Below, one piece after another: positions 1 to 10,107 of a DNA stretch of 64,000 nt (positions are counted from its first letter, which is position 1; each line of letters begins with the position of its first letter). The stretch lies in contig OY811979.1 of NCBI GenBank assembly GCA_963681505.1, positions 8,850,736-8,914,735 on the forward strand, in the 5' to 3' direction. A model generated the notes under the pieces. That model searched no databases and was not told where the DNA came from. It saw only the letters and a list, made by a program, of their open reading frames with translations. Position numbers and translations under genes: made by a program. Source of the DNA: Eunapius fragilis (Eukaryota; Porifera; Demospongiae; Spongillida; Spongillidae).

Positions 1-1000
1 AATTTAAAAACACTAAACACAATAGCAAGCCAACATTGCTGATGTTTAAAACACTAAATACTATTCTTTCTTATCAAGGCTTTAGAAAGTCCTTGAAATT
101 CGTATACTTGAAATTACTTTGGAAGAAAAAATATGGGTATCCCATATATGGCATGGTAACAATCATCGATTTTATTTATCAGGTTGTTCATGGATACAAT
201 TGTTAACAACTTCATTATTTGCATTTACATACAACCATTAGTAGTGTCAGTAATCATCCTTAACCTATCCTGTGTTATCCCTGGTCTGGTGCTCTCAACT
301 TTTGACACATTTGAACATCAAACTTTAAGAGACACGTACATACTACTAGCTTATAGAAATAGCCATACTCAGTCTGTGGGTGTTAATGCCATGATGCAAT
401 CTGATTGTACTGTAACTATCTTTGTACCAGAACAAAACTTGCAACCCAACTACCCAGTGGATTGCAATTTTTGGGCCACCCCAAATAATTGTTTATCATA
501 GGCACACCTTCCCATCCGATTTAATAATAATAATCTTAATCTTAATAAAGTTCCATTAATTACAACTGATAAGTGACAAAGTTACCCCTGTCACCGCTGC
601 TTCTGCGTATGTGAAGGTGTAGAAGGATCGTCAACTGTTGGAGCAGGGGTGTGGGGGTGGAAAGGGGGGGGGGAGCATCCTGATGTTGAAGTGAGGGCAT
701 CAACTGTTGGAGGCGGGGGGATGTCCCAATGTGCAGGAGTAATGGTTAAAATCACGATCAAAGAAAGCTGCAGAGCTGATTAACTGAACAGCAAAGCATA
801 TGCCAACCCAAACTCACATCCTATGATTAGTATTTGCCCTCACCTCCATATCAGGATGCTCCCCCTCCTTTTCCACCCACACACCCCTGCTCCAACAGTT
901 GAGGATCCCTCTACACCTTCACATACGCAGAAGCAGCGGTGACAGGGGTGCAGGGCCGTGAATAAAACCTGTACGGCACACACACACAGGAAGAGTAGAT
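1..1000. other. No recognisable gene
   Basis: AT-rich sequence with one open frame (184-501, +, 105 aa) that matches nothing I recognise and shows no clear splice context. A 40-60 base G-rich/C-rich patch (655-725 and 845-930) repeats similar text in opposite orientation, suggesting old inverted repeat remnants. Confidence 0.5.
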
Positions 1001-1001
1001 A

Positions 1002-1158
1002 GCCCAGGGGTAGCAGATCCATACTGAGGCCAGGGGTAACAGAGCCATATAGTGAGGCCATGCAGGGGTAACAGAGCCATAGTGAGGCCTGCATGGGGTA
1101 ACAGAGCCATAGTGAGGCCAGGGGTAACCTCTCACCCCCCCCCCCCCCCCCCCCCCCC
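1002..1158. repeat. 26-bp minisatellite followed by a C run
   Basis: About five imperfect copies of a unit containing aggggtaacagagccatag, followed by an uninterrupted run of about 24 C at 1134-1158. The repetitive peptides readable on the minus strand here are shadows of the repeat. Confidence 0.85.
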
Positions 1159-1689
1159 AAACATTGCGTTTGATTAGCAAACTGAGCGTGTAGGCATGCA
1201 GCTTCGTATGGTGAAATGGTTGCCAAACGCTCAGATACATATTAATTTTACAAGAAAAGCTGGAAATGGTTCAATCCAACAATAAATCAGTATCTCAGTC
1301 ACATACACAGGAGAGCAACACCATGCATTTGTCATCATGCAGTGTTGGGAAGTGTGAGAATACCAACATATTTGATAAGGAACCATTTGTGACAGGTGTC
1401 ACATTGCACCAAGTCTCTGTAAGCGGTGTCAGGTATCAGTATCAGACACGCACAATGAACATAAATATCCTTAGGGATCGTTGTAGTGTTTGATTATACC
1501 AACCATTAGTTTGAGGATGGTATATGCTGTAGATTATCCTGTGTTCAGTTCCCGTTAATTGAAACAGTACTGCATTGACTCTGTTCACAAATTCGCATTC
1601 TTGATCTGATATGGTAACATTGGTGCAACCATGCCTGTAAGAAAGTTACATGTTATGAAATGCTTATATGCTTATAGCCTTATATGTAA

Positions 1690-2634
1690 ACTGAATTAAT
1701 AAATCATTAACATTTGCCTGCGTATAATCTTATACAGAAACTCAGCAACTGTTCTTGCAGTCTTGTCAGCTATAGGCTCAGCCTCAGGCCACTTAGAAAA
1801 AGTAATCAACTAAGGTGATGATGTAACAATTGCCTCGTTCAGTTTTTGGGAGAGGACCAATCAGGTCTATTCCAACCTAAATTGATAGTCATGATTGCAA
1901 CTAACTTGATGCCAAACACTATAGGTTGTATAGGTATATGGGATGCAGAGGGGCTATGGTCTTCATAAACTTGGCACCATGCATTGGTGCTTTGGCAAAC
2001 ATCGCACGTCTTAACGAACTCATGCACCTATACATCTTTCATCTGCTTCTTCCAGAAGAATCTCGATGAAACCTTAATTTTCTCTTGTTTTATCCCTTCC
2101 CAGGTGTCCATGCACGTATATATAAAAAGCGCTATTATGATTATTGGATCAATCCTATAGCGTGAGTCAGTGTTAATCCTCGGACACTTTTCGGGCGCTT
2201 GGTTATTGACGTTGGTGATCTACCAACCGTTTACACGCGTGCATTGTATAAATTTAAAACAGCTTGCATGCGTAAAGACCAAGACTAAATGCAAAATCTG
2301 TAAATAGTTGGTTTCGATCATGAAGTATACTACTAATTCGATAACCGAGCCCCGATGCGTAGGTGTATACGTGCATGGCAGTCATACTCACTTTCTTTGG
2401 ACGAATGGCATGAATGAAGGATTCGTTCTATTTCTTCTATGCCTCTAGGAACTTGAAGATATTCAATTTTCCCTCTTTCTTTACCCTTTTTGCGGTAGTA
2501 TACGCCGCTATCGACCGCATAGTCCATGCACACACTTGAGCTTGCTTTAGGTCCTTGTGATGCCATGCAGAGGGGTAACTAAGTATACCATACTCCAGAA
2601 AGCTGAAAATGGCATCGTACTCTTCTTCATCCAT
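1690..2634 (-). pseudogene. Degenerate integrase gene (KRBA2/Ty3-type)
   Basis: Read on the minus strand, the pieces come in the order expected for a stand-alone Ty3-type integrase of the KRBA2 kind. An N-terminal stretch begins MDEEEYDAIFSFLEYG (2634 downward). After a frameshift comes YAVDSGVYYRKKGK with the usual 'IL-CH' motif (about 2400-2520). Then follow KVSSRFFWKKQMKDV and the zinc-binding VKTCDVCQ (2090-1990), then GIDLIGPLPKTERGNCYI and KWPEAEPIADKTARTV (about 1870-1740), the start of the catalytic core. Several frameshifts and stops, and about 300 unrelated bases at 2100-2395, show it is dead. The family assignment rests on motif order from memory. The catalytic core is incomplete, so no integration activity is expected. 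Confidence 0.65.
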
Positions 2635-2904
2635 AATGCTGCAGCTGACTACTGAAAGCTAGTAATAGCTACTAGCAGCTGCAAAGCGCACCACGTGCAA
2701 CTTAGAAGGGCGGAGAGGACAATATTCAGGGCCGCAGCCAGGACGTCTGGCGGGAAGGTAGATTGATAGTACTGCGGGACTGAAGGGGGAGGGGGAGGGT
2801 GTGTGTGCTAAGCTTACCTTTCTGGCTCGATGCAAAAAGCGGGCGGGGCTTATAGGACCTGACACCAATTAAAAAAACCGGGACGGCCAAGCATCGGTTG
2901 GAGG

Positions 2905-3030
2905 GAGTGGGGGGACAATATCTGCGGAAGGGGGACAATATCTGCTAGCGGATTATGTCCGTGGGGGACAATTTCCGCTAGCGGATTGTGTCCGGGGGGA
3001 CAGAATCTGCGGGGGGACAGAATCTGCTCC
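2905..3030. repeat. GGGGGACA minisatellite
   Basis: Four to five units of roughly 20-35 bases built on gggggacaatatctgc and gctagcggattatgtcc. Related text occurs at 39715-39830, so this is a dispersed repeat motif rather than a single-locus minisatellite. Confidence 0.7.
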
Positions 3031-3424
3031 GACACCGGAATCCAGGCCTACTCCTACAACTTCATCGGTATCGCTACAGACTTCAATTAACCCAATTATC
3101 GCTCCTGTCAACAACTTCTCCCCAACCAATATTATAAATAGCACAACTTACGATAAAACTCTGAGTGCCGACCAGAAGCTTCTCCTGAAGATATTATTCA
3201 CTTCAGCAGCATCTGGGGCAACGGCTTACATTTTCTATGAAAACGCGCTATATTATATGGCATTGGGCGGAGTATTGGCAGGCGGTAAAAAAATTATGCT
3301 CGATGGCAGATATAATATGAATACTAACTGTGCTATCGTAGTAGGCACTGGGGCCGGTATATCGACTATATTACAGAATGATAATATATTGACCTCCGCG
3401 GCAATATTAGGAATCAGTTGCTAC
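3002..3424 (+). CDS. Membrane-protein-like reading frame, interrupted
   Basis: I do not recognise this protein. An open frame runs from about 3002 to the retrotransposon boundary at 3424 without a stop. It starts with a Pro/Ser/Thr-rich stretch, passes through SADQKLLLKILFTSAASG, and becomes a Gly/Ala/Ile-rich hydrophobic segment (TAYIFYENALYYMALGGVLA, then CAIVVGTGAGIST) that would suit one or two membrane helices. The frame runs on into the LTR only because no stop happens to intervene. The likely continuation lies beyond the element at 8655. Codon use looks protein-like, but there is no homology evidence, so this may be an exon of a host gene or the remnant of another mobile element. Confidence 0.4.
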
Positions 3425-3575
3425 TGTAACGAGACACTGCAGCAACAAAAAGTGTTTAATTACAAAGAGAGACATGCATATATACACAGGATAAGGTCAA
3501 AGTACAGTCCAGCTGGAGCCAGCACAGACACGCATGCGTACATAGATACAAAAATATATTATGTCATTCGCTACA
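3425..3575 (-). repeat. 3' LTR of Ty3-type element 1
   Basis: On the element strand it begins TGTAGCG and ends GTTACA, the usual TG...CA form. It is 151 bp, short for the family, and I read it as identical to the copy at 8504-8654. Confidence 0.92.
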
Positions 3576-3592
3576 CTACTTCCTCCTTCGAA
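3576..3592 (-). promoter_or_regulatory. Polypurine tract of element 1
   Basis: On the element strand a purine-rich stretch (GAAGGAGGAAGTAG) lies directly upstream of the 3' LTR, where plus-strand DNA synthesis is primed in LTR elements. Confidence 0.6.
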
Positions 3593-3614
3593 AAGGCCGG
3601 TCTCTTGGTCCAAT

Positions 3615-6600
3615 TCAATAACGATCCGGCGGGTGTCGGATTCGCTGTGGATAACGACGAGGTGGTGGCTGATCTTCGTCCTGGGGGTTGGCCACTTCTG
3701 CTTGTACTTCTTCATGACCACGAACTTCTAAGGCCAGTGGTTCGTCCTGGGGGGTGGCCACTTCCGCTTGTGCATCATGACCTTGATCATCTAGGCCCAG
3801 TTGTTCCTCTTCCGGGACTGGTTGTTGTACTATCTCTTGTTCTGCTATCTCAAAGTCATCCCTGTCAAAGAATTGCAATGTCGTACCTGGATACTCAGGG
3901 CGATGACGACTTTGATTCGCACTGGATGGGCCCTCTGTTTCTGGATTTTTAGCTTCAACATCATCAAAGTCCAGACGAATATCACTAGGGCATGGCTTCA
4001 GGCGATCAAAGTGTACGACCATCCTCTTACGTCTCCGTGCTGCAATGCGTCGTAGATCAAGGATTCTGTAGGTGACCGCAGAAAGCCTCTTCACCACCCT
4101 AAATGGCCCAGTCCAGGGACAATGGAGCTTCCTAGGCTTTCCCTTGGGAACAACAGGGGTATGTAACCACACAAGGTCACCTGGTTCATACTGCTTCCCA
4201 TGGACCCTCTGATTGTAGACCTCCTTCATCCTCTCCGTTGCTGTCCCCATGTTTTCCCGAGCAACTTGGAAGGCCCCTTGCAGGATTTTCTCCAGTTGTC
4301 TTGCATACTCATGTTGTGGCTGGGATTCAGTTGGTGTAGACCCATAGACCAGATCCACAGGCAACTTGGCCTGCCGCCCGAACATTAAAAAGAAAGGGGA
4401 GAAACCTGTGGAGGGATGTATTGAAGTATTATAGGCCATACAAATTTTCCTCAAATGCAATTCCCACTGAGTAGGGTTGTCCTGGGCAGATGTCGCTAGC
4501 ATGCTGATCAATGTACGATTCAATCGTTCAACAAGTCCATCTGATTGCAGGTGGTATGGCGTTGTACGAGTCTTACTGATTTGTAGTAATTTACACACTT
4601 CTTTCATCACATCTGACTCGAATTGTCGCCCTTGATCAGAATGCAACTGCTGAGGGATAGAGAACCTGCAGAAGAATTCATCAACCAATTTGGTAGCTAC
4701 TGTTATTGCCTCCTGATTGGGAATGGCATAAGCCTCTGCCCATCTGGTGAAGTAGTCGGAAGCGACTAAAATGTAAGGGTTCTTAGCCTCCCCTGGGGTG
4801 ATAGGTCCGACTATGTCTACAGCAACAATTTGCATGGGGTACCCAGCACTAATACCCTGGAGAGGGGCACGACCTCGACGTGGGGGCATTTTCCTAGTAG
4901 CACACTTCACACACGTCCTACACCACTTCCCAACATCTCCTGCATGACCTGGCCAATAAAACCTCTCCTTCAGGCGGGAAAGTGTCTTTCCTTCTCCTAA
5001 ATGTCCTCCCAATACGCCCTCATGTAATTGCTTCAAAATATCTTGGCGAATAACTGCCGGGGCAATAACCTGCAAATGCTCACGCCCCTGATCGTCTTCA
5101 TACCGTCTATACAAGATGCCCTTTTTTTCTACCAACTGGTCCCATTGCTGCACTAATATGTTTAGTTCCCTACTCTTCCCTTCCAGTTCCCCAAGGCCTA
5201 CCATGCTCCCACAACTTACTGCCCTGAGCACAATCCCCACATTTTCATCCTCCAGCTGCAGCTGGCGCATACTCTTCACCCCCTCAGTTCCTGTCAGAAT
5301 CTGTTGTGGCTGAACAGCTGATACTCCCACGCCTTTACTGCTGGAACCACCTGAGATGTCGGCTTCAATTTCATCTGGACCAATGCGGGAAAGGGCATCA
5401 GCATTTCCGTGGTTGCATCCCCTACGGTGAATTACAGCAAAGTCATACTCTTGGAGCTGTTCTAACCATCTTGCGAGTTGCCCTTCTGGTTCTTTCATGT
5501 TGTAAATCCATTGCAAGGAGCTGTGATCAGTACGAAGAGTGAAGCGACGTCCCAACAAGTATGGCCTGAAGTGTTTCGTAAAGGTGACTACTGCCAATAG
5601 CTCTTTCCTTGTCACGCAGTACTTTCTCTCAGCTTTACTAAGTGTACGACTCCCGTAGGCCACTACTCTCTCCTCTCCATCGTGGTTCTGGGACAGCACT
5701 GCTCCTATACCATACTGACAGGCATCTGTATCAAGGATAAAAGGCTTCTCAAAGTCTGGGAATGATAGTATGGGGGCAGACAACAGTCGCAATTTGAGTT
5801 CATCAAATGCATGGATACACTCTTGTGTCCATTGAAACTCACGACCACGCTCGGTAAGTTGGTGTAACGGTCTGGCAATGGCAGCAAAGTGGGGAATGTA
5901 TTTCCTGTAGTATCCCACAAGACCGAGGAACTGTCTGACATCTTGCACAGAATTTGGTGTCTTCCAGTTCTGAACTGCGGAAACCTTTGCGGGGTCAGTG
6001 CTAATACCCTGTCTTGAAATTCTGTGCCCTAAAAATGTTACTTCTTCACGAAAGAGATGACATTTGGAAGTTTTCAACCGCAACCCTGCTTGTCTTAATC
6101 TATCCAGCACCAATTCCAAATTGGATAAGTGCTGCTGAAAAGACTTACCAACAATCACGATATCGTCTATGTAGACGAGGCAACTTTTCCATTGGATGCC
6201 AGACAAGACCAGGTCCATCAACCGCTGAAAGGTTGCTGGAGCGTTGCAGAGCCCAAAGGGCATAACCTTAAACTCGAAAAGGCCATCTTGCGTGCAGAAC
6301 GCTGTCTTTTGCCTGTCATTCTCATCCATTTCCACCTGCCAGTAGCCACTAATGAGGTCGAGAGTTGAAAACCACTTGGACCCATTCAAAGCCTCCAGTG
6401 AGTCATCTATTCTTGGGAGGGGATAAGCATCCTTACGAGTGATAGAATTTACCTTGCGATAATCCACACAAAAACGTAAGGAGCCATCCTTTTTCGGGGC
6501 TATGACCACTGGGGATGCCCAGGGGCTTGAAGAGGGATGCACAACTTCGCGCTTGAGCATATCTTCAATTAGCTTGCGGGTCTGTTCTCTTCGAAAGGGT

Positions 6601-7715
6601 GGCATTCTCCTAAACTGCTGACGGACTGGAGGGTTACTGCCAGTATCAACTGAGTGCTTAACCATGTCAGTACGCCCCAGTTCATCATTTGATTCAGCAA
6701 AGACATCTGCATATGACATCAACACATGATACAACATCTCCATTTCCTCCTTACTCAGATCAGCTGCACAGTTTTGTACCATCTCCCACAATAATTTGGA
6801 CTTACTTTCAGAAACTTTAGGTAACATCCTTTCTTGACTCCTTGCATCTGTTACAGGCGCCAACAATGATTCATCCTGCAACCTAGTGGCTCTGGCTATT
6901 CTTGTACCCTTATGAACAACAGTCTCAGTTGGCAAAGGATTACACATCAGAACAGGGATACTACCTAAAGGCTCTCCTATTGAGGGTGTAACCACAGCTC
7001 CTGCAACAATTATAGGTATGTCGGGTCTGCTACCCTCCACTAACCATACCCCTTTGCATGTGGAAGATGTGTACGCCATGGTTTGAATTTCACTATGGGC
7101 TGGTATCTTGACAGTCTCTATGAGACTAACACTCACCTCATTGGCCAACATGTCACTACTACTGCTACTGTCCGCATGGTGTTGTAACTGGATGGAAGCT
7201 CCTTCAAGCCGCAACACCATCTTGGATAGGTCAATGATGCCTTCATGTTTCTCTAGAAAGTCCAGCCCCAGGATAGATTCCACCTTGAGGGAGTCAACAA
7301 CTACAAGGTCAGCTAAAAATGCCTGATCTGCCAAATGGAAATCAAGAGTCGTAACTCCACATACAGGAACAGTGCTACCCTCTACACCAACAAGGTGCCT
7401 CCCTCTCCACGGTGACAGTCCAAATGTGCTTGCACCTCCAAGTCTGTCCCAGACATCTTTTCTTATTAGACTTACAGCTGCTCCCGTGTCTACCATGAAT
7501 TCTACAGGTGAACCCTTAACAATAGCTACAATGAACTTCGACATAGCAGGATTAACAGCTAAACTGTACAAACTTTGTTTTACCTGGACCATTGTTTCCT
7601 TACCCTCATATGCTTGGTCCTTAGCATAGAGGGTATCTAGTTTTCCTGCTTCCGCTTCTGCCAGCCAGCCGCGCAGCCCCTGGCAAAGTGTCCTTCCTTG
7701 CCACACTTTAAGCAA
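3615..7715 (-). CDS. pol: Pol polyprotein (PR-RT-RH-IN) of Ty3-type element 1
   Basis: An uninterrupted 1366-codon frame, counted from the first ATG in a region that overlaps gag by about 80 bases. Its frame is -1 relative to gag, so it is probably made by ribosomal frameshifting. Visible domains in order: aspartic protease (VDTGAAVSL, D at residue 76); reverse transcriptase with MPFGLCNAPATFQ and the catalytic YIDD at residues 515-518; RNase H (DTDACQYGIGAVLSQ and TDHSSLQW); integrase with its HHCC zinc finger (HEGVLGGHLG, then CRTCVKCATRK) and D,D-35-E core (VAVDIVGP, HSDQGRQF, DGLVERLNRT); and a GPF module (PWTGPFRVV). No chromodomain is seen. The C-terminus carries a 22-residue acidic tandem repeat (AEVATPQDEP and AEVANPQDED). 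All catalytic residues I looked for are present. Confidence 0.95.
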   Translation of the reverse strand: MLKVWQGRTLCQGLRGWLAEAEAGKLDTLYAKDQAYEGKETMVQVKQSLYSLAVNPAMSKFIVAIVKGSPVEFMVDTGAAVSLIRKDVWDRLGGASTFGLSPWRGRHLVGVEGSTVPVCGVTTLDFHLADQAFLADLVVVDSLKVESILGLDFLEKHEGIIDLSKMVLRLEGASIQLQHHADSSSSSDMLANEVSVSLIETVKIPAHSEIQTMAYTSSTCKGVWLVEGSRPDIPIIVAGAVVTPSIGEPLGSIPVLMCNPLPTETVVHKGTRIARATRLQDESLLAPVTDARSQERMLPKVSESKSKLLWEMVQNCAADLSKEEMEMLYHVLMSYADVFAESNDELGRTDMVKHSVDTGSNPPVRQQFRRMPPFRREQTRKLIEDMLKREVVHPSSSPWASPVVIAPKKDGSLRFCVDYRKVNSITRKDAYPLPRIDDSLEALNGSKWFSTLDLISGYWQVEMDENDRQKTAFCTQDGLFEFKVMPFGLCNAPATFQRLMDLVLSGIQWKSCLVYIDDIVIVGKSFQQHLSNLELVLDRLRQAGLRLKTSKCHLFREEVTFLGHRISRQGISTDPAKVSAVQNWKTPNSVQDVRQFLGLVGYYRKYIPHFAAIARPLHQLTERGREFQWTQECIHAFDELKLRLLSAPILSFPDFEKPFILDTDACQYGIGAVLSQNHDGEERVVAYGSRTLSKAERKYCVTRKELLAVVTFTKHFRPYLLGRRFTLRTDHSSLQWIYNMKEPEGQLARWLEQLQEYDFAVIHRRGCNHGNADALSRIGPDEIEADISGGSSSKGVGVSAVQPQQILTGTEGVKSMRQLQLEDENVGIVLRAVSCGSMVGLGELEGKSRELNILVQQWDQLVEKKGILYRRYEDDQGREHLQVIAPAVIRQDILKQLHEGVLGGHLGEGKTLSRLKERFYWPGHAGDVGKWCRTCVKCATRKMPPRRGRAPLQGISAGYPMQIVAVDIVGPITPGEAKNPYILVASDYFTRWAEAYAIPNQEAITVATKLVDEFFCRFSIPQQLHSDQGRQFESDVMKEVCKLLQISKTRTTPYHLQSDGLVERLNRTLISMLATSAQDNPTQWELHLRKICMAYNTSIHPSTGFSPFFLMFGRQAKLPVDLVYGSTPTESQPQHEYARQLEKILQGAFQVARENMGTATERMKEVYNQRVHGKQYEPGDLVWLHTPVVPKGKPRKLHCPWTGPFRVVKRLSAVTYRILDLRRIAARRRKRMVVHFDRLKPCPSDIRLDFDDVEAKNPETEGPSSANQSRHRPEYPGTTLQFFDRDDFEIAEQEIVQQPVPEEEQLGLDDQGHDAQAEVATPQDEPLALEVRGHEEVQAEVANPQDEDQPPPRRYPQRIRHPPDRY

Positions 7716-8485
7716 ATGATCGTATCCTTGGAGGCTGCTGGTTCTTGGAAGGAATTATACGTCTCGGGTCTCTTTCTACCTGCGCGAGCTTGTGCCGGCC
7801 GTTCGGACGTCTCTAGTTTCCCCATCCTTTCTGACAATGAGTGGATCATGGCCATTAAGGTTTCCCGTTCTTCGACCGGGACATCACTGACAACTGATAT
7901 TTTGGAACCTTTGGTCTCTTGATGGAGATACGACTCCATTTCCATCGTGCACGAAACCGCATCGTCCAGAGTCTTCGGTTGTCTCTGTCGGACAGCAAAA
8001 GCAACCTTAGGATTATCCAACTCACTGAGATATCTCTCGAGAGACAGCAAATCCTTAGCCTTTTCGTCGATTCCGGGAAACGCTTTGTCTGCGAGGATGC
8101 GCAACTCATCTCCGAAATCATTCCAATGTTCGTCCGGTCGCCTTTTCCTGGTCTGAAATTCGACAACATACAGCTGACGCTTACTTTCAGGTTCAAAGCG
8201 CTTCTGTAAAGCGTCCTTCGCTGCTCGGAAGTTCTGTTTCACTTCTGGCACCAACCTCCTCCAAGCGGTTTGAGCCTTTCCAGTTAGCCGAACGGGTAGC
8301 CAGAGTAGTTTCGTCGGTTCGTCCCAGCCATTAACCACAGCCACGGCCTCAAAGTGCTCGACCCAATCGGTCCAATTTCTGTCGCCAGAGTAGGTGTCGG
8401 GAGAAACCAGCGGTCGGTTGGTTTTGGTCTGAGCCAGAACCCTCGCCGGGCTCGGAGTTCCCGTTCCGCCTTCTTGTTCGGCCAT
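7637..8485 (-). CDS. gag: Gag of Ty3-type element 1
   Basis: A 282-aa structural protein if started at the ATG at 8485 (MAEQEGG), which I chose because upstream codons of the same frame lie in the primer site and LTR. It has the usual retrotransposon-gag core (DTYSGDRNWTDWVEHFEAV) and ends with one CCHC zinc knuckle (CLKCGKEGHFARGC, CX2CX4HX4C) for RNA packaging. The start codon overlaps the last two bases of the tRNA primer-binding site, so almost no leader separates LTR and gag. Pol follows in the -1 frame. Confidence 0.92.
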   Translation of the reverse strand: MAEQEGGTGTPSPARVLAQTKTNRPLVSPDTYSGDRNWTDWVEHFEAVAVVNGWDEPTKLLWLPVRLTGKAQTAWRRLVPEVKQNFRAAKDALQKRFEPESKRQLYVVEFQTRKRRPDEHWNDFGDELRILADKAFPGIDEKAKDLLSLERYLSELDNPKVAFAVRQRQPKTLDDAVSCTMEMESYLHQETKGSKISVVSDVPVEERETLMAMIHSLSERMGKLETSERPAQARAGRKRPETYNSFQEPAASKDTIICLKCGKEGHFARGCAAGWQKRKQEN

Positions 8486-8501
8486 CCTGCCGACTACGCC
8501 A
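8484..8501 (-). promoter_or_regulatory. Primer-binding site, tRNA-Ser type
   Basis: On the element strand TGGCGTAGTCGGCAGGAT lies 2 bases inside the 5' LTR. From established tRNA sequence it is the exact complement of the 3' end, CCA included, of a metazoan tRNA-Ser (AGA/TGA type) over 18 bases. Confidence 0.85.
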
Positions 8502-8503
8502 AG

Positions 8504-8654
8504 TGTAACGAGACACTGCAGCAACAAAAAGTGTTTAATTACAAAGAGAGACATGCATATATACACAGGATAAGGTCAAAGTACAGTCCAGCTGGAGCCA
8601 GCACAGACACGCATGCGTACATAGATACAAAAATATATTATGTCATTCGCTACA
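8504..8654 (-). repeat. 5' LTR of Ty3-type element 1
   Basis: Read as identical to 3425-3575 over 151 bp. It should contain the element's promoter and transcription start, but I see no clear TATA box. Confidence 0.92.
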
Positions 8655-8912
8655 TTATCATTTTTAGACTGTGTCAACAAACGTTTTGGTCCGAATAGTT
8701 TAGATATAAAGATCTTGAAAAGGAAATGTAACCAGAAGTGTCGTGAAGCAGCAAGGAATTTTTAAAAAATTGACCAGCTCAAGTCGATACAGAATTCAGA
8801 ACAGGAACACTCAGAACAAGAGGATGATAACACTAGCACCCTTGAAGACAATGAAGAACAGTCCACCAGCTGTTCCAGTGAAACTGAGATAGGCGACCTG
8901 GGCCAAGAGTAA
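8655..8912 (+). pseudogene. Right-hand remnant of the interrupted frame
   Basis: Beyond the retrotransposon, protein-like text resumes on the plus strand. A basic segment (DCVNKRFGPNSLDIKIL, then KRKCNQKCREAARNF) is followed, after a stop or 1-base slip in a T/A run near 8762, by an acidic Ser/Glu-rich tail (SEQEHSEQEDDNTST) that ends GDLGQE and a TAA at 8910-8912. It could be the C-terminus of the frame at 3002-3424. The family is unknown. Confidence 0.35.
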
Positions 8913-9680
8913 TGAGGAACATATTACATGGGCTGTACTGCGGCAATTAAGTATCTTTCTTGAGTACATGTCCAGCAATCCCGGACATGAATAATTGAAT
9001 ACCCGCGTCACACGTATAAAATGTATTGAACGGGAAGTGAATGGAGAAATGTCTACTAACACGCACGGTTCTTGTACGGAAGCAAAATCTTAAGTCTACC
9101 AGGCAGATTATGGTAGTAATAATAATAGACTATCTTTTGCACATTCTGATCCCCGTTGAAATGTGTTCAGTACAAATTAGAAACGCAGTTTTGTGTTTAT
9201 TACATACTTTGTACGTGGAACATGCCATTGCTTTGCTTGTTCTATTTATTTCCGATTACTCAGACAGAAACTTCAAGTCTACCGGATGGAATATGAAGGC
9301 TGAACTATTGAGATAACCTTCAGATCAAGTCGTATATTTTTGAGACCTACACACAAGATTAGAATGTCACTTTAGTGTACCCTACTTCAAAATCTGAGGC
9401 AGTATATGAATTATTCATGAATAATACGTCACGTTTTCAATGTACAATGTGTATTATGAGTAGCTGCCATAGAGCTAGAGCTGCCTGGCTTTGGAGTTAT
9501 TTAACGTTGTAACTGCAAGGCCGTACGCACACATTATCAAAAATAGCAGGACGTACCACACTGCGTGACAACGTGCCGTATCCTACGCAGAGGGGGGAGG
9601 TGGGGGGTTGATGGATCCTCTCCCCAAAGCGAGGACACCTTCACCATTGAGTAAGTATACCGTACAGGGGTGGATAAAGG
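8913..9680. other. No gene seen
   Basis: AT-rich sequence with short open frames only. No domain, splice pattern or repeat structure supports a gene. Confidence 0.5.
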
Positions 9681-9682
9681 GC

Positions 9683-9780
9683 CTGAAGCGTACAGCAACC
9701 CCCCCCCTCCCCCTCCCCCCCCCTCCGCTTTTCGTATCGCGGGTCTGACCGTAAACCCCTCTCCTGTGTCCGCCCTTGCC
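9683..9780. repeat. Fragment of the G-run MITE family
   Basis: Contains the family's internal motif, gcctgaagcgtacagcaac, a long C run, then ccgcttttcgtatcgcggg. The same motif sits inside the elements at 11099-11339, 16541-17211 and 38777-39054. The terminal sequences are missing here. Confidence 0.6.
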
Positions 9781-10107
9781 ATATATGATGCATGTAAACC
9801 AAATTCGACCCTCTTCCTGAAGGCTGAGTACGCCCATGGGTATACAGAGCTATGCTATACCTGCATACGTATACATAGCTGTTAGCGGACACATATGCAG
9901 TTATTCGCGTACGCAGACCAGTATGCCATGCACGCAAACACGTCTCATGAAAATAACCCGCAAGCCAGTTTTTTTTTACAAATGATAGCTGGATAGCGTC
10001 CTAACTCTGGATGGTCGTGGTGGTGGTGATATGGGCGCTTATGGGCGCTTGTAGTTACGCACCCTATACATTCTTGCATACTATGTAATACTATACTTGG
10101 AAAGTGT

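Larger units (their letters stand above)
3425..8654 (-). mobile_element. Ty3-type LTR retrotransposon, near intact
   Basis: A 5.2 kb element transcribed on the minus strand, bounded by two 151-bp LTRs that I read as identical (3425-3575 and 8504-8654), so the insertion is recent. The order LTR, primer site, gag, pol (protease, reverse transcriptase, RNase H, integrase), polypurine tract, LTR is that of Metaviridae/Ty3 elements, and there is no envelope frame. Pol overlaps gag in the -1 frame. No stop codon interrupts gag or pol, so the copy may be competent. The 5 bases flanking the two ends (gctac and ttatc) do not match, so a target duplication is not visible. The insertion splits an open reading frame. 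Confidence 0.93.

Noticed and set aside
3257-3952. 231-aa plus-strand frame as one protein
   Set aside because: It runs from host sequence through the LTR into antisense pol. Only the part before 3425 can be native.
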